Shown in pieces: positions 16,722 through 25,185 of a stretch of DNA of 64,000 bases. The notes below the pieces were generated by a model. It saw nothing but the letters and a program-made list of their open reading frames with translations. It was not told where the DNA came from and searched no databases. Origin of the DNA: Streptomyces scabichelini (lineage in GTDB: Bacteria; Actinomycetota; Actinomycetes; Streptomycetales; Streptomycetaceae). Each line of letters opens with the position of its first letter. The first letter of the stretch is position 1. A program made the translations under genes and the position numbers. The stretch covers positions 1-64,000 of the forward strand of contig NZ_JAAKZY010000003.1 of NCBI RefSeq assembly GCF_011045015.1. The letters run 5' to 3'.

Positions 16722-17876
16722 TCAGACCGTCAGCAGCGCGCATGCGCTGATGCCGGGAGCCCCGTACACATGGGTGAAGCCCACTCGTGGGCCATCGGGC
16801 ACCTGCACACCCGGAGCGCGGCCCTGCAACTGCCGTACGACCTCGTGGAACTGACGCAGTCCCGAGGCGCCGACGGGCTCGCCGCCGGCCAGGCAGCCGC
16901 CGTCGGTGTTGACCGGGATCCGGCCCGTCGGGTCGGTGGCGCCCGAGGACAGCAGTTCCTCCTGCTCCCCGTGCCCGCACAGCCCGGTCTCCGCCAGATG
17001 GATCAACTCCGAGCCACTGTCGGTGTCCTGCAACTGGGCCACCCGCACATCGGCGGGCCGCAGACCGGATCCACGGAAGACGGCCTCCGCCGCGTCGACG
17101 CTCGGGCTGCGATGCGGTCCCGGCGGCAGCCAGGGCGAGAACACCTCGAACGAGCCGAACCGCCTCGTCCGGAAGGCCAACGAGGCCAGCCTGACCGGCC
17201 GTTCGCACAGGTCGAACGCGCGGTCGCCGCGCGCGAGCACCAGCGCGGCCGCGCCCTGACCCGGCGAGCAGAACATGTACTGGGTGAGCGGCGGGCTCAC
17301 TTCGGCGGAGTTGAGGATCTCCTCCTCCGTCAGCTCCTTGCGCCGCCAGGCCAGAGGATGGCGGGAGCCGTTGCGGAAGGCGCGCGCGGCCACCATGGCC
17401 AGGGCCCGCTCCGGTATTCCGTACTCGTGCAGGTAGCGCTGCGTCTTCAGCGCGAAGAACTGCGTCGTCAGCATCATCCCGGTCTCGGCGTACCAGTCGG
17501 GGAGGCCGTAACGGGCCGCGGAGACGTGGAACGCGCCCCGCTCATGCTTGTCGAACCCGACGGCCAGCCCTAGCGACGCCTCGCCGGCCCGCAGCGCGTT
17601 GGCCACCGCGAGCACCGTCGAGGCGCCGGTCGCGCAGCCGTTCTGCACATTGACGAACGGCACACCGGTCAGCCCGAGACGGCCCACGAGCGTGTCGGGC
17701 TTGCCGGAGACGTCGGAGCCGCCCGCCGCGTAACCGATGTCCTCCCAGGCCACACCGGCGTCGGCCAGCGCCTCCCGTACCGCCCGTACCGCCATGTCCA
17801 TCCCGGTGACGGACTCGTCGCGGCCGAAGGGATGCATCCCGCATCCGACCACGTACACCTCGTCGGCCCGGCTCAT
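16722..17876 (-). CDS. Thiolase-fold (lipid-transfer protein/Ltp-like) enzyme, probable aldolase
   Basis: A 384-residue thiolase-superfamily protein. The nucleophile-position cysteine is present (QNGCATGAS, Cys81). The catalytic His of true thiolases (GHP) is replaced by Glu in CLAGGEPVGASG, and the second Cys region reads HVYGAPGISA with Tyr371. That pattern, with a DUF35 partner gene overlapping by ATGA, is what is seen in Ltp2-type retro-aldolases of steroid side-chain degradation rather than in acyl-CoA thiolases. So C-C cleavage or formation on a CoA thioester is likely, with the exact reaction open. Confidence 0.82.
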   Translation of the reverse strand: MSRADEVYVVGCGMHPFGRDESVTGMDMAVRAVREALADAGVAWEDIGYAAGGSDVSGKPDTLVGRLGLTGVPFVNVQNGCATGASTVLAVANALRAGEASLGLAVGFDKHERGAFHVSAARYGLPDWYAETGMMLTTQFFALKTQRYLHEYGIPERALAMVAARAFRNGSRHPLAWRRKELTEEEILNSAEVSPPLTQYMFCSPGQGAAALVLARGDRAFDLCERPVRLASLAFRTRRFGSFEVFSPWLPPGPHRSPSVDAAEAVFRGSGLRPADVRVAQLQDTDSGSELIHLAETGLCGHGEQEELLSSGATDPTGRIPVNTDGGCLAGGEPVGASGLRQFHEVVRQLQGRAPGVQVPDGPRVGFTHVYGAPGISACALLTV

Positions 17877-18316
17877 CGCCGCTCCTCCGGGCCGCGGCGC
17901 GGGCCGGGGACCAAGTCGGGGCGGAACGCGAAGGTCAGCACCTCGGTCCCGTCCTCGTCGTGGTACGCGGGCACTGTGGTGAGCCGGACCGGAAGGCCGA
18001 TCCGGATATCCGTGCGGGAGACCGCCAGGCGTGCCTCGATCAGCACCTCACCGAGGTCCACGTAACCCACGTGATACGGCTGGTGACCCCCGGACGGCGC
18101 TCGGTACGGCGGCTTGGGCGGGAACGCCTGCAGCGTCCATGACCACACGCGCCCGCTCACCGGCAGCGCATGCGCGTTCATGGTCCCGTCCGAGCACTTG
18201 GGGCACGAGTCCTGGCGGGGGAAGACGACGGTGTCGCACCCGGAGCAGCGCGCGCCCACCAGGCACGGCGGATCCACGCCCTCGAAGAGGCTCTCGTCGA
18301 TGAGTTTGGTCGTCAT
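17873..18316 (-). CDS. DUF35 OB-fold protein with rubredoxin-like zinc ribbon
   Basis: A 147-residue protein: a zinc ribbon with Cys24-x2-Cys27 and Cys38-x2-Cys41, then an OB-fold (GRVWSWTLQAFPPKPPY...HVGYVDLGEVLIEARL). DUF35 proteins bind CoA and pair with thiolase-fold enzymes. Its stop overlaps the start of the thiolase-fold gene (ATGA), so a complex is expected. The start at 18316 is preceded by AGGACGAG and by a stretch of 15-base tandem repeats. Confidence 0.9.
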   Translation of the reverse strand: MTTKLIDESLFEGVDPPCLVGARCSGCDTVVFPRQDSCPKCSDGTMNAHALPVSGRVWSWTLQAFPPKPPYRAPSGGHQPYHVGYVDLGEVLIEARLAVSRTDIRIGLPVRLTTVPAYHDEDGTEVLTFAFRPDLVPGPRRGPEERR

Positions 18317-18330
18317 GCTCTCGTCCTGTT

Positions 18331-18420
18331 CTCTGACCAGCCGTCCTCTGACCAGCCGTCGTCTGACCAGCCGTCCTCTGACCAGCTGTCCTTTGACCAG
18401 CCGTCCTGTTACCAGCCCAG
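18331..18420. repeat. Five and a half 15-bp tandem repeats
   Basis: Near-perfect copies of CTCTGACCAGCCGTC at 18331, 18346, 18361, 18376 and 18391, with a worn sixth at 18406 that carries the stop codon of the acyl-CoA dehydrogenase. They fill the only gap in an otherwise overlapping operon. Because the unit is divisible by three it can be read through (GRLVR repeats), but no start codon supports translation. Confidence 0.9.
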
Positions 18421-19536
18421 CAGCCCGGCGAGTCGTTCCCGGTGGTGTGCGGTGCCGCCCAGCAGCACGGCGTCGGACTGCGCGCGGCGGAAGTACAGGT
18501 GGGCGTCGTGCTCCCAGGTGAAGCCCATGCCGCCGTGCAACTGGACGCACTCCGCCGCGACGGACGTGAACGCCTCGCCGCACCAGGACTGAGCCACCGC
18601 GGCGGCCTCCGCGAGCGCGTCGGGGGACCCGGCCGCACGAACCGCCCGCACCACCGCGGACCGCGCGGACTCGACCTGAAGAAGCATGTCCGCGCAGGTG
18701 TGCTTGACCGCCTGGAAGCTGCCGATGGCCCTGCCGAACTGCGTACGCTCCCGCACATGCGCCACTGTCATGTCCAGGGCCGCCTGCGCACCGCCGAGCT
18801 GTTCGGCGGCCAGCGCCACCAGGGACACGTCCAGGGCGCGGGTGACGAGCTCCGTTCCCTCACCCCCGGCGGTCAGCGCGCGCACCCGGGCACCGGAGAA
18901 CGTGACCACCGCCTGGCCCCGGCTGAGGTCCAGCGTGGACACCCGGCGGACCGCCACCCCCGGCTCTCGCGGGTCGGCGAGGAAGAGGTCCACGCCCTCG
19001 GGACCGGTGGCCGCGACCACCAGGGCTTCGGCGTCGGCACCGTCCAGGACGAACGGCGCGGTGCCGTCGAGCACCGGGACGCCGCCGCGCCAGGTCACGG
19101 ACACCGGCACGGCCTCGGGCCGCCAGGCGCCGTCGGGCGCGGCCACGGCAAGTGCGTGCACCCTGCCCTCGGCCAGCTCCGCCAGCGCGGCGTCGGCCGT
19201 ACCACAGCCGGCCAGCACCTGCCCGGCCAGCACGGTGGAGGACAGCAGCGGCACCGGCGCCAGCGTCCTGCCCAGCTCCTCGCAGACCACGGCGATCTCC
19301 GCGAGGCCGCCGATGCCTCCCACCGCCTCCGGCAGGCCGAGAGCCGCGAGGCCCACCTGCCGGCCGAGGGTGTCCCACAGCTCGGAGTCGATGCCGGGGG
19401 AGTGCTCGTCGAGCCCTCGCACCGACGCGATGCCGCCCGCGTCCGCGCACACGGACCGCACGGTCTCGCGCAGATCGTCCAGTTCGGCCTCGGACATCCC
19501 CGTCACTTGCCCGGCGGGGTCGGTCACAGTGGTCAT
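18409..19536 (-). CDS. Acyl-CoA dehydrogenase family protein
   Basis: A 375-residue flavoprotein of the acyl-CoA dehydrogenase fold (N-terminal helical domain, mid beta domain, C-terminal QFGRAIGSFQAVKH and LHGGMGFTWEHDAHLYFRRA). At the usual catalytic-glutamate loop it reads LGGT rather than YEGT. It may therefore be the structural partner of a heteromeric enzyme, as in ChsE1-ChsE2-type dehydrogenases, with the protein at 23934-25151 as the possible mate. It overlaps the PPDK-like gene by ATGA. Confidence 0.87.
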   Translation of the reverse strand: MTTVTDPAGQVTGMSEAELDDLRETVRSVCADAGGIASVRGLDEHSPGIDSELWDTLGRQVGLAALGLPEAVGGIGGLAEIAVVCEELGRTLAPVPLLSSTVLAGQVLAGCGTADAALAELAEGRVHALAVAAPDGAWRPEAVPVSVTWRGGVPVLDGTAPFVLDGADAEALVVAATGPEGVDLFLADPREPGVAVRRVSTLDLSRGQAVVTFSGARVRALTAGGEGTELVTRALDVSLVALAAEQLGGAQAALDMTVAHVRERTQFGRAIGSFQAVKHTCADMLLQVESARSAVVRAVRAAGSPDALAEAAAVAQSWCGEAFTSVAAECVQLHGGMGFTWEHDAHLYFRRAQSDAVLLGGTAHHRERLAGLLGW

Positions 19537-22118
19537 GCTGTCGTCCCGTTCTCGTCACTGCCACGCGCGCGCAGCGCGCTGTGCGCGGCCGCCATCCGGG
19601 CTACCGGCACGCGGTGCGCGGAGCAGGAGACGTAGTCCAGTCCCAGGCCGTCGCAGAACGCGATCGACTCGGGGTCCCCGCCGTGCTCACCGCACACGCC
19701 GAGCTTGATGTCCGGCCGCACGCTTCTGGCTCGCTCCACGGCCAGTGCGATCAGCGCGCCTACCCCGTGCGGGTCGAGCCGGGCGAACGGGCTGGCGGTG
19801 AGGAACCCGCGCTCCTGGTACGAGGTGAGCACCTGGCGTTCGACGTCGTCCCGGGAGAACCCGTAGGTGAGCTGGGTGAGGTCGTTCGTGCCGAACGAGA
19901 AGAACTCGGCGTGCTCCGCGAGTTCGGCGGCCAGCAGGGCGGCCCGCGGAGTCTCGATCATCGTCCCGAGCCGGTACGGCACCTCCACCCCGGTGCGGGC
20001 GGCCACCGTCTCGGCGGCGGCGCGTACGAATCCGGCCGCGGCCTCCAGCTCCTCCGGCAGGCTGACCAGCGGGATCATCACCTCCAGCTGGGGCGTGACA
20101 CCGGTGGCGGCGACATCGGCCCACGCCGAGAAGAGCGCCTCGGCCTGGGCCGGGTACAGCCTCTCGTGCAGCATGGCCAGGCGCACACCGCGCAGCCCGA
20201 GCATGGGGTTGGCCTCCCGCAGCGCCGCGGCCCGCTGTTCCGCCGCTGTGTCACCGGCTGCTCCGGCCTCTCCGGGCGCGGGCAGGAACTCGTGCAGCGG
20301 TGCGTCCAGCAGGCGCACGGTGACCGGGCGGTCGCCGACCGCGGCCAGCAGCGCCTTGAAGTCCTCGTGCTGTGCGCGCTCCAGGGCGATCAGCGCCTCG
20401 TCACGGGCCGCAGGGTCCGCGGCCAGGATGACGCTGCGGATCAGCGGCAGCCGGTCGCCGAGGAACTGGTGTTCCGTACGGCACAGTCCCACACCCTCCG
20501 CGCCGAGGGCGACGGCGGTGCTCACCTCCGCCGCGGTGTCGGCGTTGACCCGTACCCCGAGCCGTCGCGCCCCGTCCGCCCACTCCAGCAGGGTGGACAG
20601 CTCCGGTGGCGGACCGGCGACACTGACGCTCAGCGTTCCGGCGTAGACGGCGCCGGTACGGCCGTCGAGCGACACCGGGTCGCCCTCGTGCAGCACCCGG
20701 TCGCCGATCCGTACCGTGCCGGTCGCCATGTCCACGCGCAGTCCCGCGGCGCCGCACACCGCCGGCTTGCCGGCGCCCCGCGCCACCACCGCCGCGTGCG
20801 AGGCGATGCCGCCGGTGCCGGTCAGTACGGCGGCGGATGCCAGCATCCCGGGGACGTCGGCGGGGGTGGTCTCATGGGTGACGAGTACGACGGGGGTGCC
20901 CTCCGCGCCCAGTTCCAGGGCTCGTTCGCTGGAGAGCGCGATCCGGCCGGCCGCGGCCCCCGGGGAGGCGGGCAGCCCTCGTACGAGAAGTTCCTCGCCC
21001 CCCGTCAGCCTCAGCTGCGGGTGCAGCAGCTCCTGCACCTGCGCGGGGCCGATCCGGCGTACCGCCTCCTCCTTGCCGAGGATCCCGTCCCGGGCCAGGT
21101 CGACCGCCAGACACACCGAGGCGCGCAGGGGCGGACGGCTCTGCACGGAGGCGGCGAGCAGCGAGATCTCACCGTCGCGCACCTCGAAGTCGACGGATAC
21201 CGGCGCGTGCAGATGGCGTTCGAGGGTGAGGAGGGAATGCTCGAGCAGCGTCGTGCCGCCGGTCAGTCTCTCCAGCGCTTCGCCGGTGTGCGGGGGTGGC
21301 GCGCTGCGGCGTACGCCCCGGAAGAAGGAGCCCTGCGGTGCGAAGCGGCCGGTCTCGGGGTGGCGGCTGACCGCCGTCCCGTAACCGGAGCGGTCCGCGG
21401 GGCCGATGCGCAGCGCCTGTACGTGCAGGGCGATACCCAGCTCGGCGGGCAGCTTCTGGGCCCGGCGCGATCTTCTGGCGCGCGGCGAGTCCCAGCGGGC
21501 GAGGACCGCCCGTGCGGCCAGGGCGAGCTGCTCCGCCGGGTCGTCGGGGTAGGGACGCCCGGTGTGCCGCGTGACCAGGGAGAGCAGCGCCTCGACCCGG
21601 GCGCGGGGTTCGGGGGCGTCGAGGAGAGCGTCGTCCAGCAGAGCGGCCGGTACGCCGAGGGCGTACTCCGCGATCATCCGGACGGTGCCCGCCCACACCT
21701 CGTCCAGCGCCTCGGCGCGGCCGATGACGGCGCACAGGTCCCCGGCGTTGTCCGGGGTGACGCCGATGCAGGGGAGATCGGGCGGCAGCCCGGCGACCTC
21801 GCCCGGCGCGCTCGCCGACAGGCGCAGCAGCAAGGGCCGGGTCGCGTCACCGACCCGGCGTCCCGACATCTGCCCGACCAGTTCGACGGCGGCACGGGCG
21901 GTGCCGGGCTCGCCCAGCGACCCAGCGGAGCCCGCGGGCACCGTCAGCCCCGGTACCACCGGCAGCCCGAGAGCCACCAGTCGGTCCATCGCGATGCCGT
22001 GCGCGCCCAGTTCATCGGCGTCCAGGCCCCGGATCCGCCCCTGGCCGTAGGGCACCAGGGCCAGGCCGGGAGCCTCCGGCTGTGTGACGACGCCGGTCGT
22101 GCCGTCGGTGACGCTCAA
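19533..22118 (-). CDS. Pyruvate phosphate dikinase-like enzyme with diverged ATP-grasp domain
   Basis: About 861 residues from TTG 22118, six bases behind AAGGAG and overlapping the upstream stop (TTGA). The swivel domain is intact (GTGGIASHAAVVARGAGKP, His about 441), as is the C-terminal PEP/pyruvate barrel (SFGTNDLTQLTYGFSRDD; GVCGEHGGDP, Cys about 809). The N-terminal ATP-binding half has drifted: I see neither the GGKGAN loop nor SVRSGA (LLLRLSASAPGEVAGLPP instead). It may be PEP-driven, or the nucleotide site may be altered. Membership in a catabolic operon, not central metabolism, is notable. Confidence 0.83.
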   Translation of the reverse strand: MSVTDGTTGVVTQPEAPGLALVPYGQGRIRGLDADELGAHGIAMDRLVALGLPVVPGLTVPAGSAGSLGEPGTARAAVELVGQMSGRRVGDATRPLLLRLSASAPGEVAGLPPDLPCIGVTPDNAGDLCAVIGRAEALDEVWAGTVRMIAEYALGVPAALLDDALLDAPEPRARVEALLSLVTRHTGRPYPDDPAEQLALAARAVLARWDSPRARRSRRAQKLPAELGIALHVQALRIGPADRSGYGTAVSRHPETGRFAPQGSFFRGVRRSAPPPHTGEALERLTGGTTLLEHSLLTLERHLHAPVSVDFEVRDGEISLLAASVQSRPPLRASVCLAVDLARDGILGKEEAVRRIGPAQVQELLHPQLRLTGGEELLVRGLPASPGAAAGRIALSSERALELGAEGTPVVLVTHETTPADVPGMLASAAVLTGTGGIASHAAVVARGAGKPAVCGAAGLRVDMATGTVRIGDRVLHEGDPVSLDGRTGAVYAGTLSVSVAGPPPELSTLLEWADGARRLGVRVNADTAAEVSTAVALGAEGVGLCRTEHQFLGDRLPLIRSVILAADPAARDEALIALERAQHEDFKALLAAVGDRPVTVRLLDAPLHEFLPAPGEAGAAGDTAAEQRAAALREANPMLGLRGVRLAMLHERLYPAQAEALFSAWADVAATGVTPQLEVMIPLVSLPEELEAAAGFVRAAAETVAARTGVEVPYRLGTMIETPRAALLAAELAEHAEFFSFGTNDLTQLTYGFSRDDVERQVLTSYQERGFLTASPFARLDPHGVGALIALAVERARSVRPDIKLGVCGEHGGDPESIAFCDGLGLDYVSCSAHRVPVARMAAAHSALRARGSDENGTTA

Positions 22119-22765
22119 CCTCGGCTCCTTCGGACCAGTTCTTCCTCGCGGGCCTCGTCCTCGGCCCGGCTGATCCCCAGGACCAGCAGCAGTTCCTGGT
22201 GCAGCCGCATCCACACCGTGTGGTACGAGTCGCACAGGGGGGAGGCCAGCCACTGGGCGCCGCCGTCGTCGAACCGGTCGAGAGCCTCTTCCAGGCCGGT
22301 GAGATACCGGTCGCTGTTCGCGAGCAGCCGTTCCAGCCTGCGCAGTACGGGCTGGATGGCCTCGTGGACGTCCTCCAGCATCTCGCGCACTTCGGCGTCG
22401 TAAACACTGTCGGTGTGGTCGTTGACGGTGCCGTCCGGACGGCACTGCCAGGCCGTGCAGACCTCGCGCACCTTCCTGTTGACCGGCAGGAACGCCTCGT
22501 AGACCGCGGTGATCCGCTCCTGGGACTCGGACCCCGCGGGAATCCTCAGCATCTGCGCGACGGCCTGCTTGGCGCGCTCGGTGGGCAGCACCATCGGGCC
22601 CTTCACCATGGCGAGCCCGGCGTCGACCAGTGGACGGTGCTCGGACTCCGGCGTACCGCGCCACATGCCGCGCAGGACGAGGTCGATGACGGCTTCGGCC
22701 TGGGCCTCGCTGAGGGAGTTGTCGAGGGTGTCTGTCCGCTCCACGGCAGCAGAGTGCATCTCCAC
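22115..22765 (-). CDS. Uncharacterised helical protein upstream of the PPDK-like gene
   Basis: A 216-residue, mostly helical, charged protein (GTG 22765, or ATG 22759 behind AAAGG) with no signal, membrane segment or motif I know. It ends in an acidic/basic helix (RAEDEAREEELVRRSRG). Its stop overlaps the TTG start of the PPDK-like gene, so the two are coupled and likely interact. It could be a regulatory or substrate-binding subunit of that enzyme, by analogy with multi-subunit phenylphosphate synthase; this is conjecture. Confidence 0.7.
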   Translation of the reverse strand: MEMHSAAVERTDTLDNSLSEAQAEAVIDLVLRGMWRGTPESEHRPLVDAGLAMVKGPMVLPTERAKQAVAQMLRIPAGSESQERITAVYEAFLPVNRKVREVCTAWQCRPDGTVNDHTDSVYDAEVREMLEDVHEAIQPVLRRLERLLANSDRYLTGLEEALDRFDDGGAQWLASPLCDSYHTVWMRLHQELLLVLGISRAEDEAREEELVRRSRG

Positions 22766-22883
22766 ACCTTTTTCCTGTGGGGGCGCGGGCTCAGCCGCGC
22801 GGCGACGGTTGCCGGGTCGCAGGGAACTGCGATCTGTGTTGCCCGGAGGTTACGCTCCAGCGAGCCTGTTAGTGAAGAGGTAG

Positions 22884-23708
22884 TCAAGAAACACTTTGCG
22901 GCTTCTGGTCCGCCGACCGCCCGGTCGGCCTCCTGTCGCGGGACCGTGCGGCGAGGAACGACTCCATCGCGGCCTGGGCCTCCGCGCCGCCCGCCAGAGC
23001 GGCGATCGAGTCCGCCTCCGCCGCCAACTGCTGCTCCAGCGGCGCGTCGGCGCCCGCCCGCAGCAGTTCCTTCGCGGCCCGCAGCGCGGCGCCGGACCCG
23101 GCGGCCAGCGCGGCGGCCGTCCGGTACGCCGTGTCGTCCAGTTCGGCGTCCTCCACGACCTGGGACACCAGGCCCCATCGCTCGGCGTCGTCGCCGGTCA
23201 GCACCCGGTTGGTGAGGATGAGGTCCGCGGCCCGCCGGGGTCCCACCAGGCGCTGGAGTACCCATGAGGCACCACAGTCCGGAGTGAGCCCGATCGCCGT
23301 GTAGGCCAGCCGGAACCGTGCCGACCGGGCGGCCACCACGATGTCGCCGGCCAGGGCGAGTCCGATGCCACCGCCCGCGGCCGCGCCCCGCACGGCGGTC
23401 ACCACGGGGACGGGCAGTTCATGCAGGGCGCGTACGGCAGCGTGGGCGGCGGTGGCGACCGCGTGCACATAGGGGCCGGTGTCGGCACCCCGGCCGGCGA
23501 AGGCGCGCAGGTCACCGCCGACGCAGAAGTTGTTGCCCGCAGCCCGCAGCAGGACCGCGTCGCCAGGGTCCGCGGTGATGTGGCCGGCTGCGTCGCGCAG
23601 GGCCTCAGCGGTCGGGAGATCAAGGGCGTTTCCGCGTGTGGGGTCGTCCAGCAACAGCTCGACAACCCCGTCGGAGTGGCGGACGACCCGGACCGGCTGG
23701 GTGCTCAT
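22884..23708 (-). CDS. Enoyl-CoA hydratase/isomerase family protein, PaaG-like
   Basis: A 274-residue crotonase. The oxyanion-hole segments are NNFCVGGDL and RGAAAGGGIGLALAGD. The catalytic loop reads GLTPDCGASWVLQRLVG, with Asp at the position where hydratases have Glu, as in PaaG-type isomerases. So double-bond isomerisation or ring rearrangement on a CoA ester is more likely than simple hydration. It is the probable first gene of the minus-strand operon running to 16722, with 118 bases before the next gene, and is divergent from an acyl-CoA dehydrogenase. Confidence 0.85.
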   Translation of the reverse strand: MSTQPVRVVRHSDGVVELLLDDPTRGNALDLPTAEALRDAAGHITADPGDAVLLRAAGNNFCVGGDLRAFAGRGADTGPYVHAVATAAHAAVRALHELPVPVVTAVRGAAAGGGIGLALAGDIVVAARSARFRLAYTAIGLTPDCGASWVLQRLVGPRRAADLILTNRVLTGDDAERWGLVSQVVEDAELDDTAYRTAAALAAGSGAALRAAKELLRAGADAPLEQQLAAEADSIAALAGGAEAQAAMESFLAARSRDRRPTGRSADQKPQSVS

Positions 23709-23933
23709 GGGAGGTCTTCTCTCAGTCGGCGGGGGCGGGGGAATCAGCAGGAAAGGGCTCACATACTGGCCCCGCCCTCTAGTTTCGGCAACGGCCGAGC
23801 TTCCTTTTCCTGTGGAGTTCGGCACTACGGCAGCACCTCGCGGCCGACGCAGCCGGAAAGATACTTTATCCGTTGTACAGTTTCCGCGATGCGACGGGCA
23901 CTGGCGCCCGTACGCCCGTCGGCTGGAGGAATC
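23709..23933. promoter_or_regulatory. Divergent promoter region, PaaG-like and acyl-CoA dehydrogenase genes
   Basis: No gene. The relatively AT-rich part (23847-23890) holds GGAAAGATACTTTATCC, whose core AAAGATACTTT is nearly symmetrical, and wider CGGAAA (23851-23856) ... TTTCCG (23880-23885). These are candidate operator elements. GGAGGA at 23925-23930 is a strong ribosome site for the plus-strand gene. Confidence 0.4.
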
Positions 23934-25151
23934 GTGCCGATCCAGTTCGAAGTCGATCCGTTCGTCGCCCGGCTCGCCGAGGCCACCGCCGAGTTCGTCC
24001 GCGAGGTGGTGATCCCGGCCGAGCGGGAGAGCGGCGGGTCCGTCCATGACGCCCCGCAGGCCCTGCGGGAAGCCCTGCAGAAGGGGGCCCGCGAGGCCGG
24101 TGTCTTCGCGCCGCACGTCCCCGGGCGGTGGGGCGGGCACGGCCTCGACCTGCGGGGACAGGCGGTGGTGTTCGAAGCCGCCGGATACTCCGTGCTCGGC
24201 CCGCTGGCGCTGAACTGCGCGGCTCCCGACGAGGGCAATATGCACCTGCTCGAGAAGGTGGCCTCCGAGGAGCAGCAGGCGCGCTATCTGCGCCCACTGG
24301 CCGCAGGCGAGTACCGCTCGTGCTTCGCGATGACCGAGCCGGCGCCGGGTGCGGGCGCCGACCCCCGGGCGCTGCGGACCACGGCGGTACGGGTCCCGGG
24401 CGGCTGGCGCATCGACGGGCACAAGTGGTTCATCAGCGGGGCGAGCGGCGCCGACTTCGCCATCGTGATGGCCCGCACCGAGGGCGGCCCCGGCGACCCG
24501 GGCGGCGCCACCATGTTCCTCGTCGACGCCGACAACCCGGGCATGCGCATCGTCAGGGACATCGAGACCCTGGACGAGGGGCTCTTCGCCGGGCACAGCG
24601 AGGTCGTGTTCGAGGAGTGCGTGGTGGGCGAGGACCGCGTGCTCGGTCAGGTGAACAGGGGCTTCGAGAACGCCCAGGTCCGCCTCGGTCCGGCCCGGCT
24701 GACGCACTGCATGCGCTGGCTCGGGGCCGCGCGCCGGGCCCAGGACGTCGCACTGGAGCGAGCGGGAACCCGCGAGGCCTTCGGGTCGCTGCTGGGCGAC
24801 CTCGGCATGGTGCAGCAGATGCTGGCCGACTCCGAGATCGACATCGAGGCGAGCCGTGCGCTGATCTGGCGTACCGCCTGGGAACTCGACAACGGCTCCG
24901 CGGCCGCCGCGCAGTTCTCCTCGGTGTCCAAGGTCTTCGTGGCGGAGGCGGTGGGCCGGGTGGTCGACCGGGCGGTGCAGATCTGTGGCGCGCTGGGCAT
25001 CTCGGCCGACACTCCGCTGTCCCGGCTGGTCAGGGAGGTGCGGCCGTTCCGGATCTACGACGGACCGTCCGAGACCCACCGGTTCGCCATCGCCCGCCGC
25101 GCGGTGAAGCCGTACCGGCGGCCCCGTTCCGCTGAAGTCGCCGACTCCTGA
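23934..25151 (+). CDS. Acyl-CoA dehydrogenase
   Basis: A 405-residue acyl-CoA dehydrogenase of the long N-terminal-helix type: CFAMTEPAPGAGADP (flavin-contact loop), GWRIDGHKWFISGAS, TREAFGSLLGDLGMVQQML and RIYDGPSETHRFAIARR. GTG 23934 sits four bases behind GGAGGA. It would oxidise a CoA ester to the enoyl form with ETF as acceptor. Divergent from the PaaG-like operon and possibly a partner of the dehydrogenase at 18409. Confidence 0.9.
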   Translation: MPIQFEVDPFVARLAEATAEFVREVVIPAERESGGSVHDAPQALREALQKGAREAGVFAPHVPGRWGGHGLDLRGQAVVFEAAGYSVLGPLALNCAAPDEGNMHLLEKVASEEQQARYLRPLAAGEYRSCFAMTEPAPGAGADPRALRTTAVRVPGGWRIDGHKWFISGASGADFAIVMARTEGGPGDPGGATMFLVDADNPGMRIVRDIETLDEGLFAGHSEVVFEECVVGEDRVLGQVNRGFENAQVRLGPARLTHCMRWLGAARRAQDVALERAGTREAFGSLLGDLGMVQQMLADSEIDIEASRALIWRTAWELDNGSAAAAQFSSVSKVFVAEAVGRVVDRAVQICGALGISADTPLSRLVREVRPFRIYDGPSETHRFAIARRAVKPYRRPRSAEVADS

Positions 25152-25185
25152 CGGGGGGTTGGCCGGAGCCTTACTTTCTTGTCAT

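Noticed and set aside
18331..18420. CRISPR array
   Set aside because: The 15-base units are directly adjacent with no spacers and no cas genes are present.
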